A stretch of 64,000 nucleotides of DNA from Brachyhypopomus gauderio (GCF_052324685.1 NC_135211.1:7856386-7920385), one strand, 5' to 3'. Shown: positions 11,199 to 22,428, numbered from the stretch's first letter. Numbers and translations: made by a program. The notes: generated by a model not told the origin, from the sequence alone.

Positions 11199-11728
11199 TG
11201 CCAGGCTAAATCAAAATGAATGATCCTGAACACCACTTCTACACAGACAAGTCACAGTACCGTATACCACACCGTCTACACCTCAACTCCTGCTCTGAAG
11301 CCTCTCCTGGGCTTCTATACCTGTAGCCCCTCCCTACAGATGGGCCCATTTGCACAAATAAATCAATCAACTAAATAACAACATTCTACATGAAAAATTA
11401 TGTAAAATGTTTTAAAACCAATGAATGAATGTTTAGGACTATGGAGCGTATTGAAAACGTGAGTGGTGAAGTGGAAACAAACACATTTTAAAAAATGGCA
11501 GCAGGCCTCCCTGCACACTAACAAATGTGAATGAAATGCTATGGCAAATGGTGAGATGTGGAATGCTTAAACAGTAAACAGAGACAACAAACGGGAGTGT
11601 AAATGCAGTGCTACTCACGAAATAGGTCAGTTAGAGTTTTTTACATGCAGGCAGATAGCTGTCTCTGTGCCTGTGCGCTTGTGTGAATGGCTGGGTGTAT
11701 AAGTGTGATTGGCGACTCCTCTGTGACA
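11199..11728 (-). repeat. Probable 3' LTR of Gypsy element B
   Basis: 11199-11396 is repeated at 37974-38110 plus 45555-45605, the other end of B. On the minus strand a purine-rich tract (AGGGGAGAGGT) lies just before TGTCAC at 11728, fitting a polypurine tract and U3 start. The other copy lacks the U3 part (11397-11728), so the full 530-bp extent is an inference. It also contains the unfilled TGGGC site (11341-11345) where element C landed in the other copy. Confidence 0.6.
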
Positions 11729-12777
11729 TTACCTCTCCCCTGAGAATGCTCCCCGTGGCATCCTAGACAAAAAGTCTGCAGTACAGTTCATCTTCCCTAC
11801 TCTGTATAAAACATCAAATTCAAATGGCTGCATTGCCAAGAACCACCTGGTGATCCTGGCACTGGTATCCCATATACTCCCCAACCAGGACAAAGCTCTG
11901 TGGTCAGTTTCCAGTACAAATTTATGCCCCAACAAATAGTACTTGAAAGAGTACGGCTGATGTAAGCCACTGGCCGCAATTGTCCGTTGTCCCTCTGCAG
12001 GAGGACTGCACCCAGGCCACGCTCAGATGCATCTGTCTGAACAGTGAATGGTCTTTCAAAGTCTGGACTGAGGAACATAGGCTCTTGGCACAATGAGTCC
12101 TTTAAGTCCTGGAATGCCCTCTCGCACTCCTCAGACCACTGAACCTTGTTGAGTTGGTTCTTGCGGGTCAGCTCTGTCAGCACAGACGCTTTTTCTAAAA
12201 GGTTCAGTATAAAGCGCCTGTACCACCCCACAAGACCCAAGAACGACCGCACCTGCTTCTTGGTGGTTGGTTGCTCAGCCGACATGATGGCTTCCACCTT
12301 CCCCACCTGAGGACAGATGACCCCTCTGCCCAAAATGTAGCCCAGGTAGGATATCTCCTCCCTGGCCAAGGCACACTTGTCTGGGTGGATGGTGAGGCCT
12401 GCTTCCTTAACCAAGGAGAGGACCTGCCGCAGATGTTGAAGGTGCTCCTCCCAGGTGGTGCTGTAGATCACAATGTCATCAAGGTAGGCCATGGCAAAGC
12501 CCTCCGCTCCCCTGGGGATTCTGTCCATGAGTCGCTGGAAGTTCGCTGGTGCCCCATGCAGGCCGAAGGGAAGAACCATGAACTGAAAGTGCCCGAATGG
12601 TGTTCTGAAGGCAGGGAGTTCTTTGCTGTCCTTTGCCTGTGGCACCTGCCAATAACCTTTGCACAAGTCAAGGGTCCTTGCGTATCTGGCCTTGCCCAGG
12701 CATTCAATGAGGTCGGCGAACCTTGGCATAGGGTACGGGTCAAACATTACCTGCATATTGACCTTGCGAAAGTCCAT
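11729..12777 (-). pseudogene. Element B: RT and RNase H, C-terminal part
   Basis: The frame from 12777 down shows RT with a YWQVP segment, PFGL, and YLDDIVIYS at about 12480, then the connection and the RNase H start (QTDASERGLGAVL). A frameshift near 11930 moves the rest of RNase H (TDHRALSWL, then ADFLSR) into another frame ending at 11729. The N-terminal part of the same RT lies across element A at 17725-17876. Ty3/Gypsy type, non-functional. Confidence 0.88.
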
Positions 12778-13017
12778 TGTTACGGCCTGGGCTCGTCCAC
12801 ACGCCGCAACATAAGAAGGGAACAACAACAGGGTTCAAGTATCAAAATAATCTTTAATAAGTCAATTCCAAAAATGTCTAGGGTATGAATATATGTTAGT
12901 GGTGGTTAAGTGGGTGTATCTGAGTGTGTCAGTAAGTGATCAATTACTCAAGGAGTAAGGATAAGGTTGGATAAAAGTAGAAGAGGGAGAGAAGGAGAAA
13001 TCAAGCAGCCCAACAAC
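12778..13017 (-). repeat. Element A left (3') LTR, truncated
   Basis: 240 bp matching the first 240 bp of the right LTR almost base for base, except a small block near 12944-12952. The remaining ~164 bp (the U3 start) are absent. Confidence 0.92.
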
Positions 13018-15334
13018 GTGCCTCACCCTCCTTAGAGCCCTCAGGCACAACAGGAGCCAATCCACCAGATGCTGGCAAAACAGATGGGAAGTAAGGCTTT
13101 AAGAGATTGATGTGACAAACTTGCCCATTTTTACGCCGATCAGGAGTACTCAGCAAATAATTATAATCAGGAAGACACTTAATGATTTCATAAGGCCCAC
13201 TAAACTTAGCCTGAAATGGACTGGTCGGCAATGGTAACAGCGCCAACACCTGGTCACCAAGTTTAAACTGCCGATGTTCCGCTTTACAGTTAAATAAAGT
13301 CTGCATTTTAGACTGTACCTTCCCCAACCTGCGCCTGGCAGCCACTCTAGCCTCATACAGACGATACCTGAAACCAGAAACTTAATCCACGACATTAACT
13401 GGAACCTCTGTAGCACTCCACTCATCAGCTAAAACAACTGTTGGCCCCCTCACTGTATGTCCAAAGACAAGTTCATTAGGGCTAAAACCAGTGCTCTCTT
13501 GTACAACCTCCCTAATAGCTAAGAGTAACCAAGGTAAACCTTCCTCCCAATCAGCCCCAAGCTCAACGCAATAAGATCTTAGAAGAGATTTCAGGGTCTG
13601 GTGGAAGCGTTCCAAGGCACCCTGACTTTGAGGATGATAAGCACTTGAAATATTATGTTTGGTTTTTAGCTGACTTAAAGCCCTAGCGAACTGTCTTGAC
13701 ATGAAATTAGAGCCTTGATCACTTTGAATAACTTTGGGAATGCCAAAAAGAGATATAAAACTAATGAGTGCTTTAAGCACAGATTTTGCTGTAATCGATC
13801 TGAGAGGGTAAGCTGCAGGATAATGCGTAGACTGGCACATTACAGTCAACAGATACGACCGCCCACTCTTGGATCGAGGCAGTGGTCCCACACAGTCAAC
13901 AAGCAGATGCTCAAAGGGACTAGAGACAACTGGGATCGGACATAATGGACCCACAGGAACCTTCTGGTTAGGCTTGCCAGTTAATTGGCAGACATGACAC
14001 GTTCTAACAAAAACTGACATGTCCCGCTTTAGCCTGGGCCAAAAGAACCTGCGTGTTATTCTATCGTACGTTTTCCTAACCCCTGTGTGTCCAGCCATAC
14101 CATTATGAGCTAGCTCCAAGACGGCTTTCCTGAATTTACAGGGTACTACTACCTGTAACACAGTGTTGGTAAATGTGTCACACCGGAAAGTCCATCGTCT
14201 ACACAACAACCCATCTTGCAAATAATATCCTGGTGTTGAGTCACATGCTTCATCTCTTGTTGCGGCTAAAGCAAACAAGGATTGAAGGGTGGAATCAGCT
14301 AACTGTTCTCTGATCAGCTCTTCCTGAGACACCTCAAATAGATCAGACAAAGAACTGTCCATTTCTTCAGAACCCACCCCTGCTAACAGAAGCCGGTCCT
14401 TGCTCCCTTCTGCCACAAGAGGATCCACACTGGACTTATTCGGCAGTTCGGAACCTTTACTGCCTTCTACAGGACTGTCAACAGTAGGTAGTATCTCAGC
14501 TACAGGTAACTGTGAGGGACTCCAGTCTACTGTTTCTGGTCTAGCAACAAAAGTGTCCTCTAAAGATACATCCGCACCAAGACCCCCACGCCTAGCCATA
14601 GCACGAGTCACAGCACACGAAGGGAAAACGTAAGGATATTTTCGTGAACACTGGTCAGGTGGTTGTGACAGCTCAGGTGCAGACTCTACAATAGGCAGTG
14701 AGACTACCTCAGTACTGCCCCACACCTTTCCCCCAGCTAAATCATTACCCAAAATAAAAGAAACTCCAGCCACGGGGAGTGACGGCCGCACTCCAACTAC
14801 AACGTCACCAGAAACCAGTTTAGAGTCTAGATGGATCTTATGGAGGGGTACCTGAAGCGATGTCATTTCAATACCCCTTACCAAAACATGAGTTCCTGTG
14901 GCTGTTTGGTGAGAGAGTGGCAAAACCCCAGCTAACAAAAATGACTGAGCAGCCCCTGTATCTCGTAGTACACAAACTGGCACACGCTGTTGTTGTCCTA
15001 ATAAAGACACAAAGCCTTCAGTCATAAAAGGGGTGTAATCAGTATCACCCTTGTCACCAACTCCAGTCAAAGTAGACCCAACAACCTTCCCCACATTACC
15101 TAAGGGAAGCAAGCCGCAGTCACAAGATGAAATCAACCCCACAGATTTAGTCATTTTCCCCTTGTTGATGAGAACTGCGCAGTTTGTCACCTTGTGTCCC
15201 AACTTCTTACAATAGAAACATCTCACGTCGGACTTACCAGCAGGAGTGTGGCTAATATTACTAGAAGAGAAAGATGGTCGTGGAGAATTCTCCCCACCAG
15301 GTGGATGTGGTCTACTTCTAGTAAAATCTCTCAA
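13001..15334 (-). pseudogene. Element A: zinc knuckle, protease and integrase
   Basis: One continuous minus-strand frame apart from an in-frame stop at 13384-13382. In order: a CCHC knuckle (CFYCKKLGHKVTNC) about 40 residues in; an aspartic protease core with RDTGAAQSF near residue 125; a low-complexity linker; an HHCC integrase zinc site (HNGMAGH ... CHVCQ); the integrase core (DCVGPLP, TDQGSNF with catalytic D, and SQGALERFH with E); and a GPY/F-type C-terminus (KFSGPYEI ... CHINLLKPY). No RT sits between protease and integrase, so gene order is PR-IN. The frame ends within the LTR. Confidence 0.88.
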
Positions 15335-15340
15335 TCTGCC

Positions 15341-16369
15341 CTAATAACTACCTCTGTGGATATCAGGAACCCCTTTGTGTGTTAGCACATACTTATCTGC
15401 CAGAGCAGCAGCTTCGTCCAAGTCCTTTACTTCCTGTTCATTTAAATAAACAGCAACAGATTCAGGGATACAATTCATAAAGTCCTCCAAGCGAACCAGC
15501 TGTCTTAATTCCTCCCTAGAGTCAGCCTTTCGTGCTGTACACCATCTATCAAACAAGCCCTGTTTCTCCCTAGCAAGCTCAACAAAGGTCAACGAATCTA
15601 ATTTCTTAAGATTCCTGAACCTTTGGCGATAAGCTTCAGGTACTAGCTCATATGCATGTAGTATGGTTGATTTCACTACCTCATATACTTTAGCCTGATC
15701 ACTGCTCAAAGCAGAGAAAACCTCCCGTGCTTTACCACAAAGTACACATTGTAGCATAAGTGGCCACATTTCCCTAGGCCAATCTAACGTAGTAGCCACC
15801 CTCTCAAAGTGTGCAAAATATTTATCAACATCCTTCTCTAAGAAGGGTGGAACAAGGCGGATGTTCTTACTAACATAAAACACAGAAGAGGTGGATACTA
15901 AGGGAGAATGGGTAGCACCAGTTGGAGACTCGGCTCGCTTTATTGCTACCTCAAGCTCAAGCTTTTTAATAGTGAACTCATGCTGCTGACGCTCCCGTTC
16001 ATGCTCCAAGCGTTGAAGCTCTAAGCGCTGTTCAAGCCTACGAAGCTCCAAGTCCCTCTCTATTTCAAGTTCTTTTACTTTTAAAGCTCTAACTTCTATT
16101 TCTGCCTTCCATTTCTCAGACTCCCAGCTTTCACCTGAATACTGTGGTTGACTTGACTCTTCATCTCCAGATAAGCCTACTGTCTCTTTAAGGACAGCTT
16201 TCTGGACTAACTGACTTTTAATAGCCAGAACAAGTGTTTCTTTTAACTTTCTTTCCTGAGCCGTGATTATTAGGTCAAAATGTTCAACCACCTTCCATAG
16301 CTGATCTTTAGTTAACCACCATAAAGACTCTTCGGACGGGTTAGCAATAAAATCTTCGGAAGTTGCCAT
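15341..16369 (-). pseudogene. Element A: gag with SCAN-like capsid
   Basis: 342 codons from ATG at 16369, ending at TAG 15343-15341. The downstream zinc-knuckle/protease frame continues in the same phase, so a single nonsense codon separates gag from the rest. The N-terminal third is helical, the middle is a long Glu/Arg-rich coiled coil (RRLEQRLELQRLEHERE), and the C-terminal half has a capsid-like domain whose last part (RWCTARKADSREEL ... VRLEDFMNCIPESVAVYLNE) resembles the vertebrate SCAN domain. It should form the particle shell of the retroelement. Confidence 0.85.
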
Positions 16370-17316
16370 AACATTAATAGTAATCTATGCAACACAAGTA
16401 GCTAAACACACAACCCACAAGAGACACTAACTAAATGCAAGCCACCTATCCTTTCAAATGGGCACAACCCCAATATAAAAATCATCAATGTGTCTCATTC
16501 AATAACCAGAGCAAATGGAGCATACAACCAAATGTACATGAGGAAAATTAATAAGAATAAAGCATAATACAGGCTACAATGATCCTCCTGTTCCACCGCA
16601 TGCAGGTTGCACTCCTACAACGGGATACAAACCAAACACACTGAAATAACTAGCTCACCTCTCCTCCCAACAACATTTATAGTTCACACCTGCATTTACC
16701 ACCGTTTAACTGCAAGCAAACCTCCTCTACTCTAACACAATAGCAACCACATTAGCCTCTACACATGCTTAAGTAATCTACATGTCCGTATGTAGCCCGT
16801 ATTCGTCCATTAGACTACAAAACAACGCGCATAAAAAAAATAAATCGGCGCGTTTTAAACAAAGCGGGAACCCCCTAACGCAGATACTAAACAAACACTA
16901 CCGACTACTCACCATCCACAGGCCAGGCAAAAACACTCCACACATCCAGCCAAACCTCAGTTGGTCGCATCTAAACTCCCCCGTGTAGTTCTCCGGTAAA
17001 TTAATCTAACTAGTCTTCCAGGGCTTGCCGGCCTCGGGGCGGCTGGTTAACGCTGAACTCGCTACAGTATACAATATACTGCGCGAAGTGTGCCCCCAAC
17101 AGGAGTATAAAACTCCAGACCAGGATTACCCCTCAAAACAACAAACTAAAATAAAAAAACACAGTGCTCCGTTGGAAGGGAAACCCCAGCTGAAGCACGT
17201 CTAACCAGAGACTACACACTAATTGCAAGACCAACAGAAGCTCACCTGAATGCCCCGGAATGCGATCCCGTTCTACTGCCTGCTTAGAAAACAATCCCGG
17301 ACGAGAACCCCAATTA
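16370..17316 (-). other. Element A 5' leader
   Basis: Non-coding leader between gag and the 5' LTR. At 17294-17312 the minus strand reads TGGGG-TTCTCGTCCGGGAT, close to the retroviral tRNA-Pro primer-binding site with one extra base, 4 nt from the LTR edge. The 950-bp leader is otherwise featureless to me. Confidence 0.7.
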
Positions 17317-17720
17317 TGTTACGGCCTGGGCTCGTCCACACGCCGCAACATAAGAAGGGAACAACAACAGGGTTCAAGTATCAAAATAATCTTTAATAAG
17401 TCAATTCCAAAAATGTCTAGGGTATGAATATATGTTAGTGGTGGTTAAGTGGGTGTATCTGAGTGTGTCAGTAAGTGATCAATGTAGAGGAGTAAGGATA
17501 AGGTTGGATAAAAGTAGAAGAGGGAGAGAAGGAGAAATCAAGCAGCCCAACAACGTGCCCAAACAAAGAAAATAAATGCCCCCCCCCCAGGAAAGAAAAA
17601 GCCCCAGCTTATAAACAGTACCACCAAGGTGTACTCAATTATCTAATTAGACCAATCAGACCCAGCCCTGCCCGTGCACTGACAGTCTAGAACCTGAAGG
17701 GGACCCATGGGGTCGTAACA
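17317..17720 (-). repeat. Element A right (5') LTR, complete
   Basis: 404 bp with 7-bp inverted ends TGTTACG/CGTAACA. It contains a run of ten C near 17580. On the minus strand it runs U3-R-U5 from 17720 to 17317. Confidence 0.92.
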
Positions 17721-17724
17721 CCAT

Positions 17725-18093
17725 GCAAAATCTCAGGCTGCCGTCTTTCTTGGAGATGAGGTTGACTGGGCTGCTCCACTCGCTGAAGGATGGCTCAATG
17801 ACCCCCAGCTGAAGCATCATGTCCAGCTCCTCCTTCATGACAGGCAGCAGTCGTTCTGGCACCCTATAGCAAGGCTACCTCACAGGGTTGTCATCCTTGA
17901 GGACCACCCGGTGCTCCACCAGCTCGGTCCGCCCAGTTCGCTGAGTGAAGAGGCCCTCTGGCAGGATGTTGTAGAAGTCACACTTCTACAACATGTTGTA
18001 GAAGTCACACTCTGGCAGATGGCTGAAGTCCAGCTGGCTCTCCTCCTCTCGGCCTGGCAGATACTGTTTGCTGTACTCTTCATCTTCGACTGC
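17725..18093 (-). pseudogene. Element B: RT N-terminus and linker
   Basis: The minus strand shows the RT entry segment (ELDMMLQLGVIEPS, then SPVNLISKKDGSLRF) up to the element A insertion point at 17724/17721. The continuation lies at 12777. At 17968-18012 a short segment (GTTGTAGAAGTCACAC) is locally duplicated and forms a palindrome with CTTCTACAAC, disrupting the linker frame. Confidence 0.82.
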
Positions 18094-19012
18094 TCAGACG
18101 AACAGTGCTGACGCCTCCTGCTGTGGCTCTGACTGTCGTTCTGGCTCCGCTCGTTCTGTCCACCGCTTCAACATGTTGACATGGAAGACTTGATGTTTCT
18201 TTCGGCGGTCTGGCATATTGACCTCATAGGTCACCTCTCCCATCTTGCATGTCACGGTGTAGGGCCCCTGCCATTTCGCCAACAGCTTGTTGTCTGAGCT
18301 GGCAACAACAGCAGGACCCGGTCACCAGGCTGGAAGCTGCGCGTGTAGGAAGACTGGTCGTACCATGTCTTCTGTTGATCTTGGGACTTGCGGAGGTTTT
18401 TTGGGCTATGACAGTCACAGCAGTCAGCTTCTCTCTCATCTTCAAGACATAGGAGATGATGTCAGTCTGCTTCGTTGTCTCTCCTGCCCAGGTCTCCTTC
18501 AGCACATCCAGCGGGCCCTGCACCTGGTGTCCTAAGAGCAGTTCGAAAGGAGAGAACCCTGTTGACACTTGGGGGACCTCTCTGTACGCGAACAACAGGT
18601 AGGGTAGTCACTGGTAGAACTCCTTTCCGCTGTCATCCACAAACCATCTGAGCATGTTCAGGAGGGTCTGATTGAACCGCTCAACAAGACCATCCGTCTG
18701 TGGGTGATAGGGAGTGGTTCTGATGCGCTTTATCCCTAACAGGTCATAAACTTGCTTTAGTGTCCTACTCATGAAGTTGGCGCCTTGGTCAGTTAACAAC
18801 TCACGGGGAATCCTTACTCTAGAGAATAGCTGGAGCAGGCAAGAAGCAACTTGTTTGGCAGTGACAACTTTTAGGGGGAAGGCCTCGGGGTACCTGGTAG
18901 CGTAGTCACAGATTACCAAGATGAAGCAGTTCCCTGACCTACTCTTTTCCAGGGGACCAACAACATCTACCCCTATCCTCTCAAATGGAGTGTCAACTCT
19001 ACTCAACGGTGC
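18094..19012 (-). pseudogene. Element B: integrase core and C-terminus
   Basis: The frame 19006-18608 holds the integrase catalytic core: DVVGPLEKSRSG (first D), TDQGANFMSR (second D) and DGLVERFNQ (E). A frameshift near 18600 moves the next part (FAYREVPQVSTGFSPFELL) to another frame, and the C-terminal GPY-type module (KWQGPYTV ... VFHVNMLKRW) ends near 18094. RT follows directly, supporting the IN-before-RT order. The zinc-binding N-terminus of the same integrase is at 25498-25917, beyond LINE G. Confidence 0.87.
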
Positions 19013-19030
19013 ATACCGTCAAAGCGTCAT

Positions 19031-19698
19031 TATGCCACCAAAAAGAAGCACGTTAGTGGAGGAGAATGAGGATCTCAGGAAGACTCTAGACTCTCTCACA
19101 CAAGATTGTGTGACTTGTGGAGGAGGTTTACAAACTAAGGGCGCAGGTCGAGGAGAAAGACATGAAGATTGCAGTGCTGGAGCGACGAGTGGACGACTTG
19201 GAGCAATACTCCAGGATGAACGACGTGATTGTGACCGGCATAAAGCTAAAACCCCGGTCTTACGCACGTGTGGTGACCGCGGACAGCGAGGACAGAGACG
19301 GCAAGCTGGATGTGAGCTCCACGGAGCAACAAGTGGCGGCTTTTCTTGCAACCAGAGACATACATCTGGACATTGACTCTATCGAGGCTTGTCACCCTCT
19401 TCCAGCTATAGGTAACACCACACCAGCTGTAATCCTGAGGTTTGTAAATAGAAAAAACAAACTTGCACTAATGAAACAAGGGAAAAAGCTGAAGGGTACA
19501 AATATTTACTTGAATGATCATTTGATTAAACGGAATGCGGACATTGCCAAAAAAGCCAGGTATCTGCGGAAACAAAACAAAATACAGAGCACATGGGTCG
19601 CGAATTGTAAAATATATATAAAACTTAAAGGTACACCAGAAGAAGCCAAGGTGATGGTCATTAAGGACTTGGAGGAACTGAAAAAATATGATGAGTAG
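19031..19698 (+). pseudogene. LINE G ORF1 (coiled coil plus RNA-binding type)
   Basis: ATG at 19031 starts a frame with basic and Glu-rich sequence (MPPKRSTLVEENEDLRKTL). A one-step frameshift near 19115 leads into the main 193-codon frame. That frame has a heptad-like coiled coil (VEEKDMKIAVLERRVDDLEQ), then the segment NDVIVTGI and a basic C-terminal half (FVNRKNKLALMKQGKKLKG), as in LINE ORF1 nucleic-acid chaperones. ORF2 overlaps its end by a few bases. Confidence 0.72.
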
Positions 19699-20624
19699 GA
19701 AAAACTATCAGTCTGAAACAATGATATCTAATAATGATCAAATTATAAGGAAGGAAAAAGAAATAGGGATACGGCAAATGATTGTGAATTATGGGCACTT
19801 AGACCTGAACTTATTTGAGTACACTGATCATAAAGTGTCAGGTTTGGGTGATGATTTAGATCCAGACAATAACCTGTTAATATCAAAAACAATAGAGTGT
19901 AAGTACTTCACGGACAATGATTACAAATATGTTAACTCTAAAGGGAAATTCTCCATTATTCATTTTAATAGTAGAAGCATGTATAGTAACTTCATCTATA
20001 TAAAAGACTATTTACAACAGTTTCCACAATCATTTCACATTATTGCAATTTCAGAAACATGGTTTAATGAGGATATAGGTATAGATTTTGAACTGGAGGG
20101 TTATAATTTGAACTATATGAACAGAAATAACAAAGGGGGAGGGGGCGTTGCTATATATGTTCACAATAGTATTAGATACAAAGTAATAGATAATATGACT
20201 ATTACAATAAAAGACACATTAGAATGTATATCAATAGAAATATTTAATGGAAAAAGAAAAATATTACTGTAAGTTGTGTATACAGGTCACCAGGTTCAAG
20301 TCTGGACATTTTTACAGATTGGGTGGAGAAAACTTTTTCTACAATGAAGAATAAATCAGTGTTTATCTGTGGGGATTTCAATATTGATGTAATTAATCCT
20401 AATAATAACAAAGCAACCGATGAATTTATTAACATGATGTATAGTATGAGCTTTTTTCCAACTATTACTAAACCTAGTAGAATTACATCTCACAGTGCAA
20501 CACTCATTGATAATATTTTCACAAATAATATTGAATTTATAAATATTAGTGGCCTTATGATCTGTGATATAACCGATCATTTACCTGTTTTTATAATATA
20601 TGATGACGACTGTAATCACGATAA
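19688..20624 (+). pseudogene. LINE G ORF2, apurinic-type endonuclease
   Basis: The frame opens at 19688 with endonuclease motifs: HFNSRSM, AISETWFN (metal-binding Glu) and GGGGVAIYV. A frameshift near 20272 shifts the rest, which shows YRSPGSS, CGDFNID and LIDNIF ... DHLPV with the catalytic His. It would nick target DNA to prime reverse transcription. The reading frame at 20620 is GAT AA and resumes in the same phase after E at 22797, so E sits cleanly between codons of ORF2. Confidence 0.83.
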
Positions 20625-20962
20625 TGTGACGCTGGGGTGCTGGAGCAAGGACGAGACACGAGTCCAGGTCTCCGATCCAAACGACACGGTTTTTATTTAC
20701 GAATATTGCGCAACTGCGCACAGAAAACATTCACAGGCACACAACGTGCAGACTATAGACAACGACGAGCACAGGACACTGCGCGAGCGCACATTAAATA
20801 GACAAACCACATTAACCCCATGTGATTACGAGACGATTCACAGGTGAGACGGATTATCACATGACATAACCATAACCACGGAATATCCACAGACGCAGAC
20901 GATGCACGTAGACTACGTAAACACACGCCCAAAAGGGAGGGGCCGGGGTCCTCAACGTGACA
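20625..20962 (-). repeat. Element E left (3') LTR
   Basis: Begins TGTGACG and ends GTGACA; identical to the right copy. Confidence 0.93.
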
Positions 20963-21104
20963 GACGCCCCCTCCAAGGGCACTACCCGTCCCGGGGTGCC
21001 AACAGGACCGAGTGCCCCGAACCCACGACGATGGGCGGATCCGACGCGCTCAGTCCTGCGTCTGGGAGGTGACTGCCCTTGGCGAAGCGTCCATCACGAA
21101 TCGC

Positions 21105-22217
21105 CTAGCACACCCTCCCTGGGAAGACGGGGGAAAAAACGTTAAACACATTAAACGGCACGTTCACAAACACACACACAGGCACGTTCACACACAGTGG
21201 CACAAGAGGGAAAAACGGGTTTGGTACACACAGGGGAAGACTGACAAACACTGGCACAGACAAACACATAACAGGCGCCAGGCTTCGCGCCAGGAGGAGA
21301 GCGAGCAGGGGAGAGAGGTCCGGAGCTGCTGGTGCTGCAGGCGCTGCGGTAGGCGGTGCTCCTCCTGCCTCTGCTGCGGACTCTCCGCCAGGTGCAGCGC
21401 GGCGGGCGGACGTGCCAGGGGCAGCGCGGCGGGCTGACGTGCCAGGGGCAGCGCGGCGGGCTGACGTGCCAGGGGCAGCGCGGCGGGCTGACGTGCCAGG
21501 GGCAGCGCGGCGGGCTGACGTGCCTGGTGCGTCGCGGCTGACGGACTGACCGAACGGGCCGTGTGAGCGGTCCCCCTCGATCTCCATTTCTTCCTCCTCC
21601 TCTCCTCTCCGACTCCACTCCATGGGCTGCTCCGGGCTGCCACCCCGGGAGCAGTCCATAGCACTGTCTCTGGAGCGAGCGGAAGAGGGCGTCCGCTTCC
21701 CTCTTACGGTCTCCGCAGACCTCTCTGAGGGGGGAGGGCTCTCTTCCTCCGTAGTGTAGGAGCCCTCCTCCTCCTCACCCTTCTCTGCGGTGCGAGAGGA
21801 GCACACGGGCGGAGGGAGGTAATCCTCTTCCTCTGATTCTTCCTCCGACTCCGCCTCCTCCCTACCGTAGTCCACGGTAGAGGCGGAGTCCTCTGACGGA
21901 GGGTATTCCTCTCCGTCCCCTCCACCGTAGTCCACGGTGGAGGCGGAGTCCTCTGACGGAGGGTATTCCTCTCCGTCCCCTCCACCGTAGTCCACGGTGG
22001 AGGCGGAGTCCTCTGACGGAGGGTATTCCTCTTCCTCCTCCTCTCCACCGTAGTCCACGGTGGAGGCGTCGCCTATAGAAGGGGGGTAGTCTTCCTCATC
22101 CCCTCCCCCACCGTAGTCCACTGTGGAGGCGGAGTCCTCAGGCGGAGGGTAGACCTCTTCCTCCGAGTCCTCTGCCCCAAACTCCTCCTCTGGGGTAGAC
22201 GCGGTGGCGCCGACCAC
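21105..22217 (-). CDS. Element E: acidic repetitive ORF, unknown function
   Basis: A 370-codon open frame (first codon GTG; no ATG required if entered by frameshift). Residues ~20-125 carry about five copies of a ~20-residue acidic unit built on YPPSEDSASTVDYGG, encoded by a 60-bp DNA repeat. A Glu/Ser/Pro-rich stretch follows, then five copies of RRAAPGTSA from a 27-bp repeat, then an Ala/Pro segment and a hydrophobic tail that may be fortuitous. I recognise no family. It overlaps the end of the basic ORF upstream in a +1 phase. Confidence 0.5.
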   Translation of the reverse strand: MVGATASTPEEEFGAEDSEEEVYPPPEDSASTVDYGGGGDEEDYPPSIGDASTVDYGGEEEEEEYPPSEDSASTVDYGGGDGEEYPPSEDSASTVDYGGGDGEEYPPSEDSASTVDYGREEAESEEESEEEDYLPPPVCSSRTAEKGEEEEGSYTTEEESPPPSERSAETVRGKRTPSSARSRDSAMDCSRGGSPEQPMEWSRRGEEEEEMEIEGDRSHGPFGQSVSRDAPGTSARRAAPGTSARRAAPGTSARRAAPGTSARRAAPGTSARRAAPGGESAAEAGGAPPTAAPAAPAAPDLSPLLALLLARSLAPVMCLSVPVFVSLPLCVPNPFFPLVPLCVNVPVCVFVNVPFNVFNVFSPVFPGRVC

Positions 22218-22428
22218 ACATGAGCCTACCCTCGCGGATCATCTCCGCCAGCTCGGGGTTGTCGCGCTCGCAGTCCCGAGCCGCAGCCAGCTGGAAGGCA
22301 CACGCCGGGTCCGTCTCCATCTCCTCTAACGTCGGCGTGGCTTCATGGCGCGGAGGGGAGGGAGAGGCACGGTGATGCCGTTTGCAGGGCTTTTTGCCCT
22401 TCTTCGGCTTGGTCTTGTAGCCTGGCAT
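22138..22428 (-). CDS. Element E: N-terminal basic ORF
   Basis: From ATG at 22428, just inside the 5' LTR, 96 codons run to a stop at 22138. The start is Lys/Arg-rich (PGYKTKPKKGKKPCKRHH), followed by a moderately acidic part (LEEMETDPACAFQLAAARD). After about residue 70 its composition becomes Gly/Arg-rich and arbitrary, while the +1 frame there opens into the acidic ORF, so the two may form one protein through a shift at 22217-22240. A nucleic-acid-binding gag-like role is possible from charge alone. Confidence 0.45.
   Translation of the reverse strand: MPGYKTKPKKGKKPCKRHHRASPSPPRHEATPTLEEMETDPACAFQLAAARDCERDNPELAEMIREGRLMCGRRHRVYPRGGVWGRGLGGRGLPSA

Larger units (their letters stand above)
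12778..17720 (-). mobile_element. Gypsy element A: Gmr1-like, RT deleted, inside B
   Basis: The right LTR (17317-17720) begins TGTTACGG and ends CGTAACA; the left LTR (12778-13017) is a truncated copy. The 4-bp target CCAT is duplicated at 12774-12777 and 17721-17724. Inside, on the minus strand, are gag with a SCAN-like capsid, a zinc knuckle, protease and integrase. RT, RNase H, the polypurine tract and the start of U3 are missing: the integrase C-terminus runs straight into the middle of the LTR at about 13017. The target duplication is intact, so the deletion probably followed insertion. It splits the RT of element B. Confidence 0.92.

Noticed and set aside
12271-12888. 205-codon plus-strand frame opposite the B RT
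   Set aside because: It is antisense to a clear RT and crosses the element A insertion junction. No family resemblance.
15341-15343. Programmed TAG readthrough between gag and the zinc knuckle of element A
   Set aside because: The related element C has a sense codon in the matching region, and A has a second nonsense codon, so mutation is the simpler explanation.
21356-21541. Plus-strand Gly/Gln repeat frame in element E
   Set aside because: Antisense reading of the 27-bp repeat. LTR promoter and polyadenylation signals place transcription on the minus strand.
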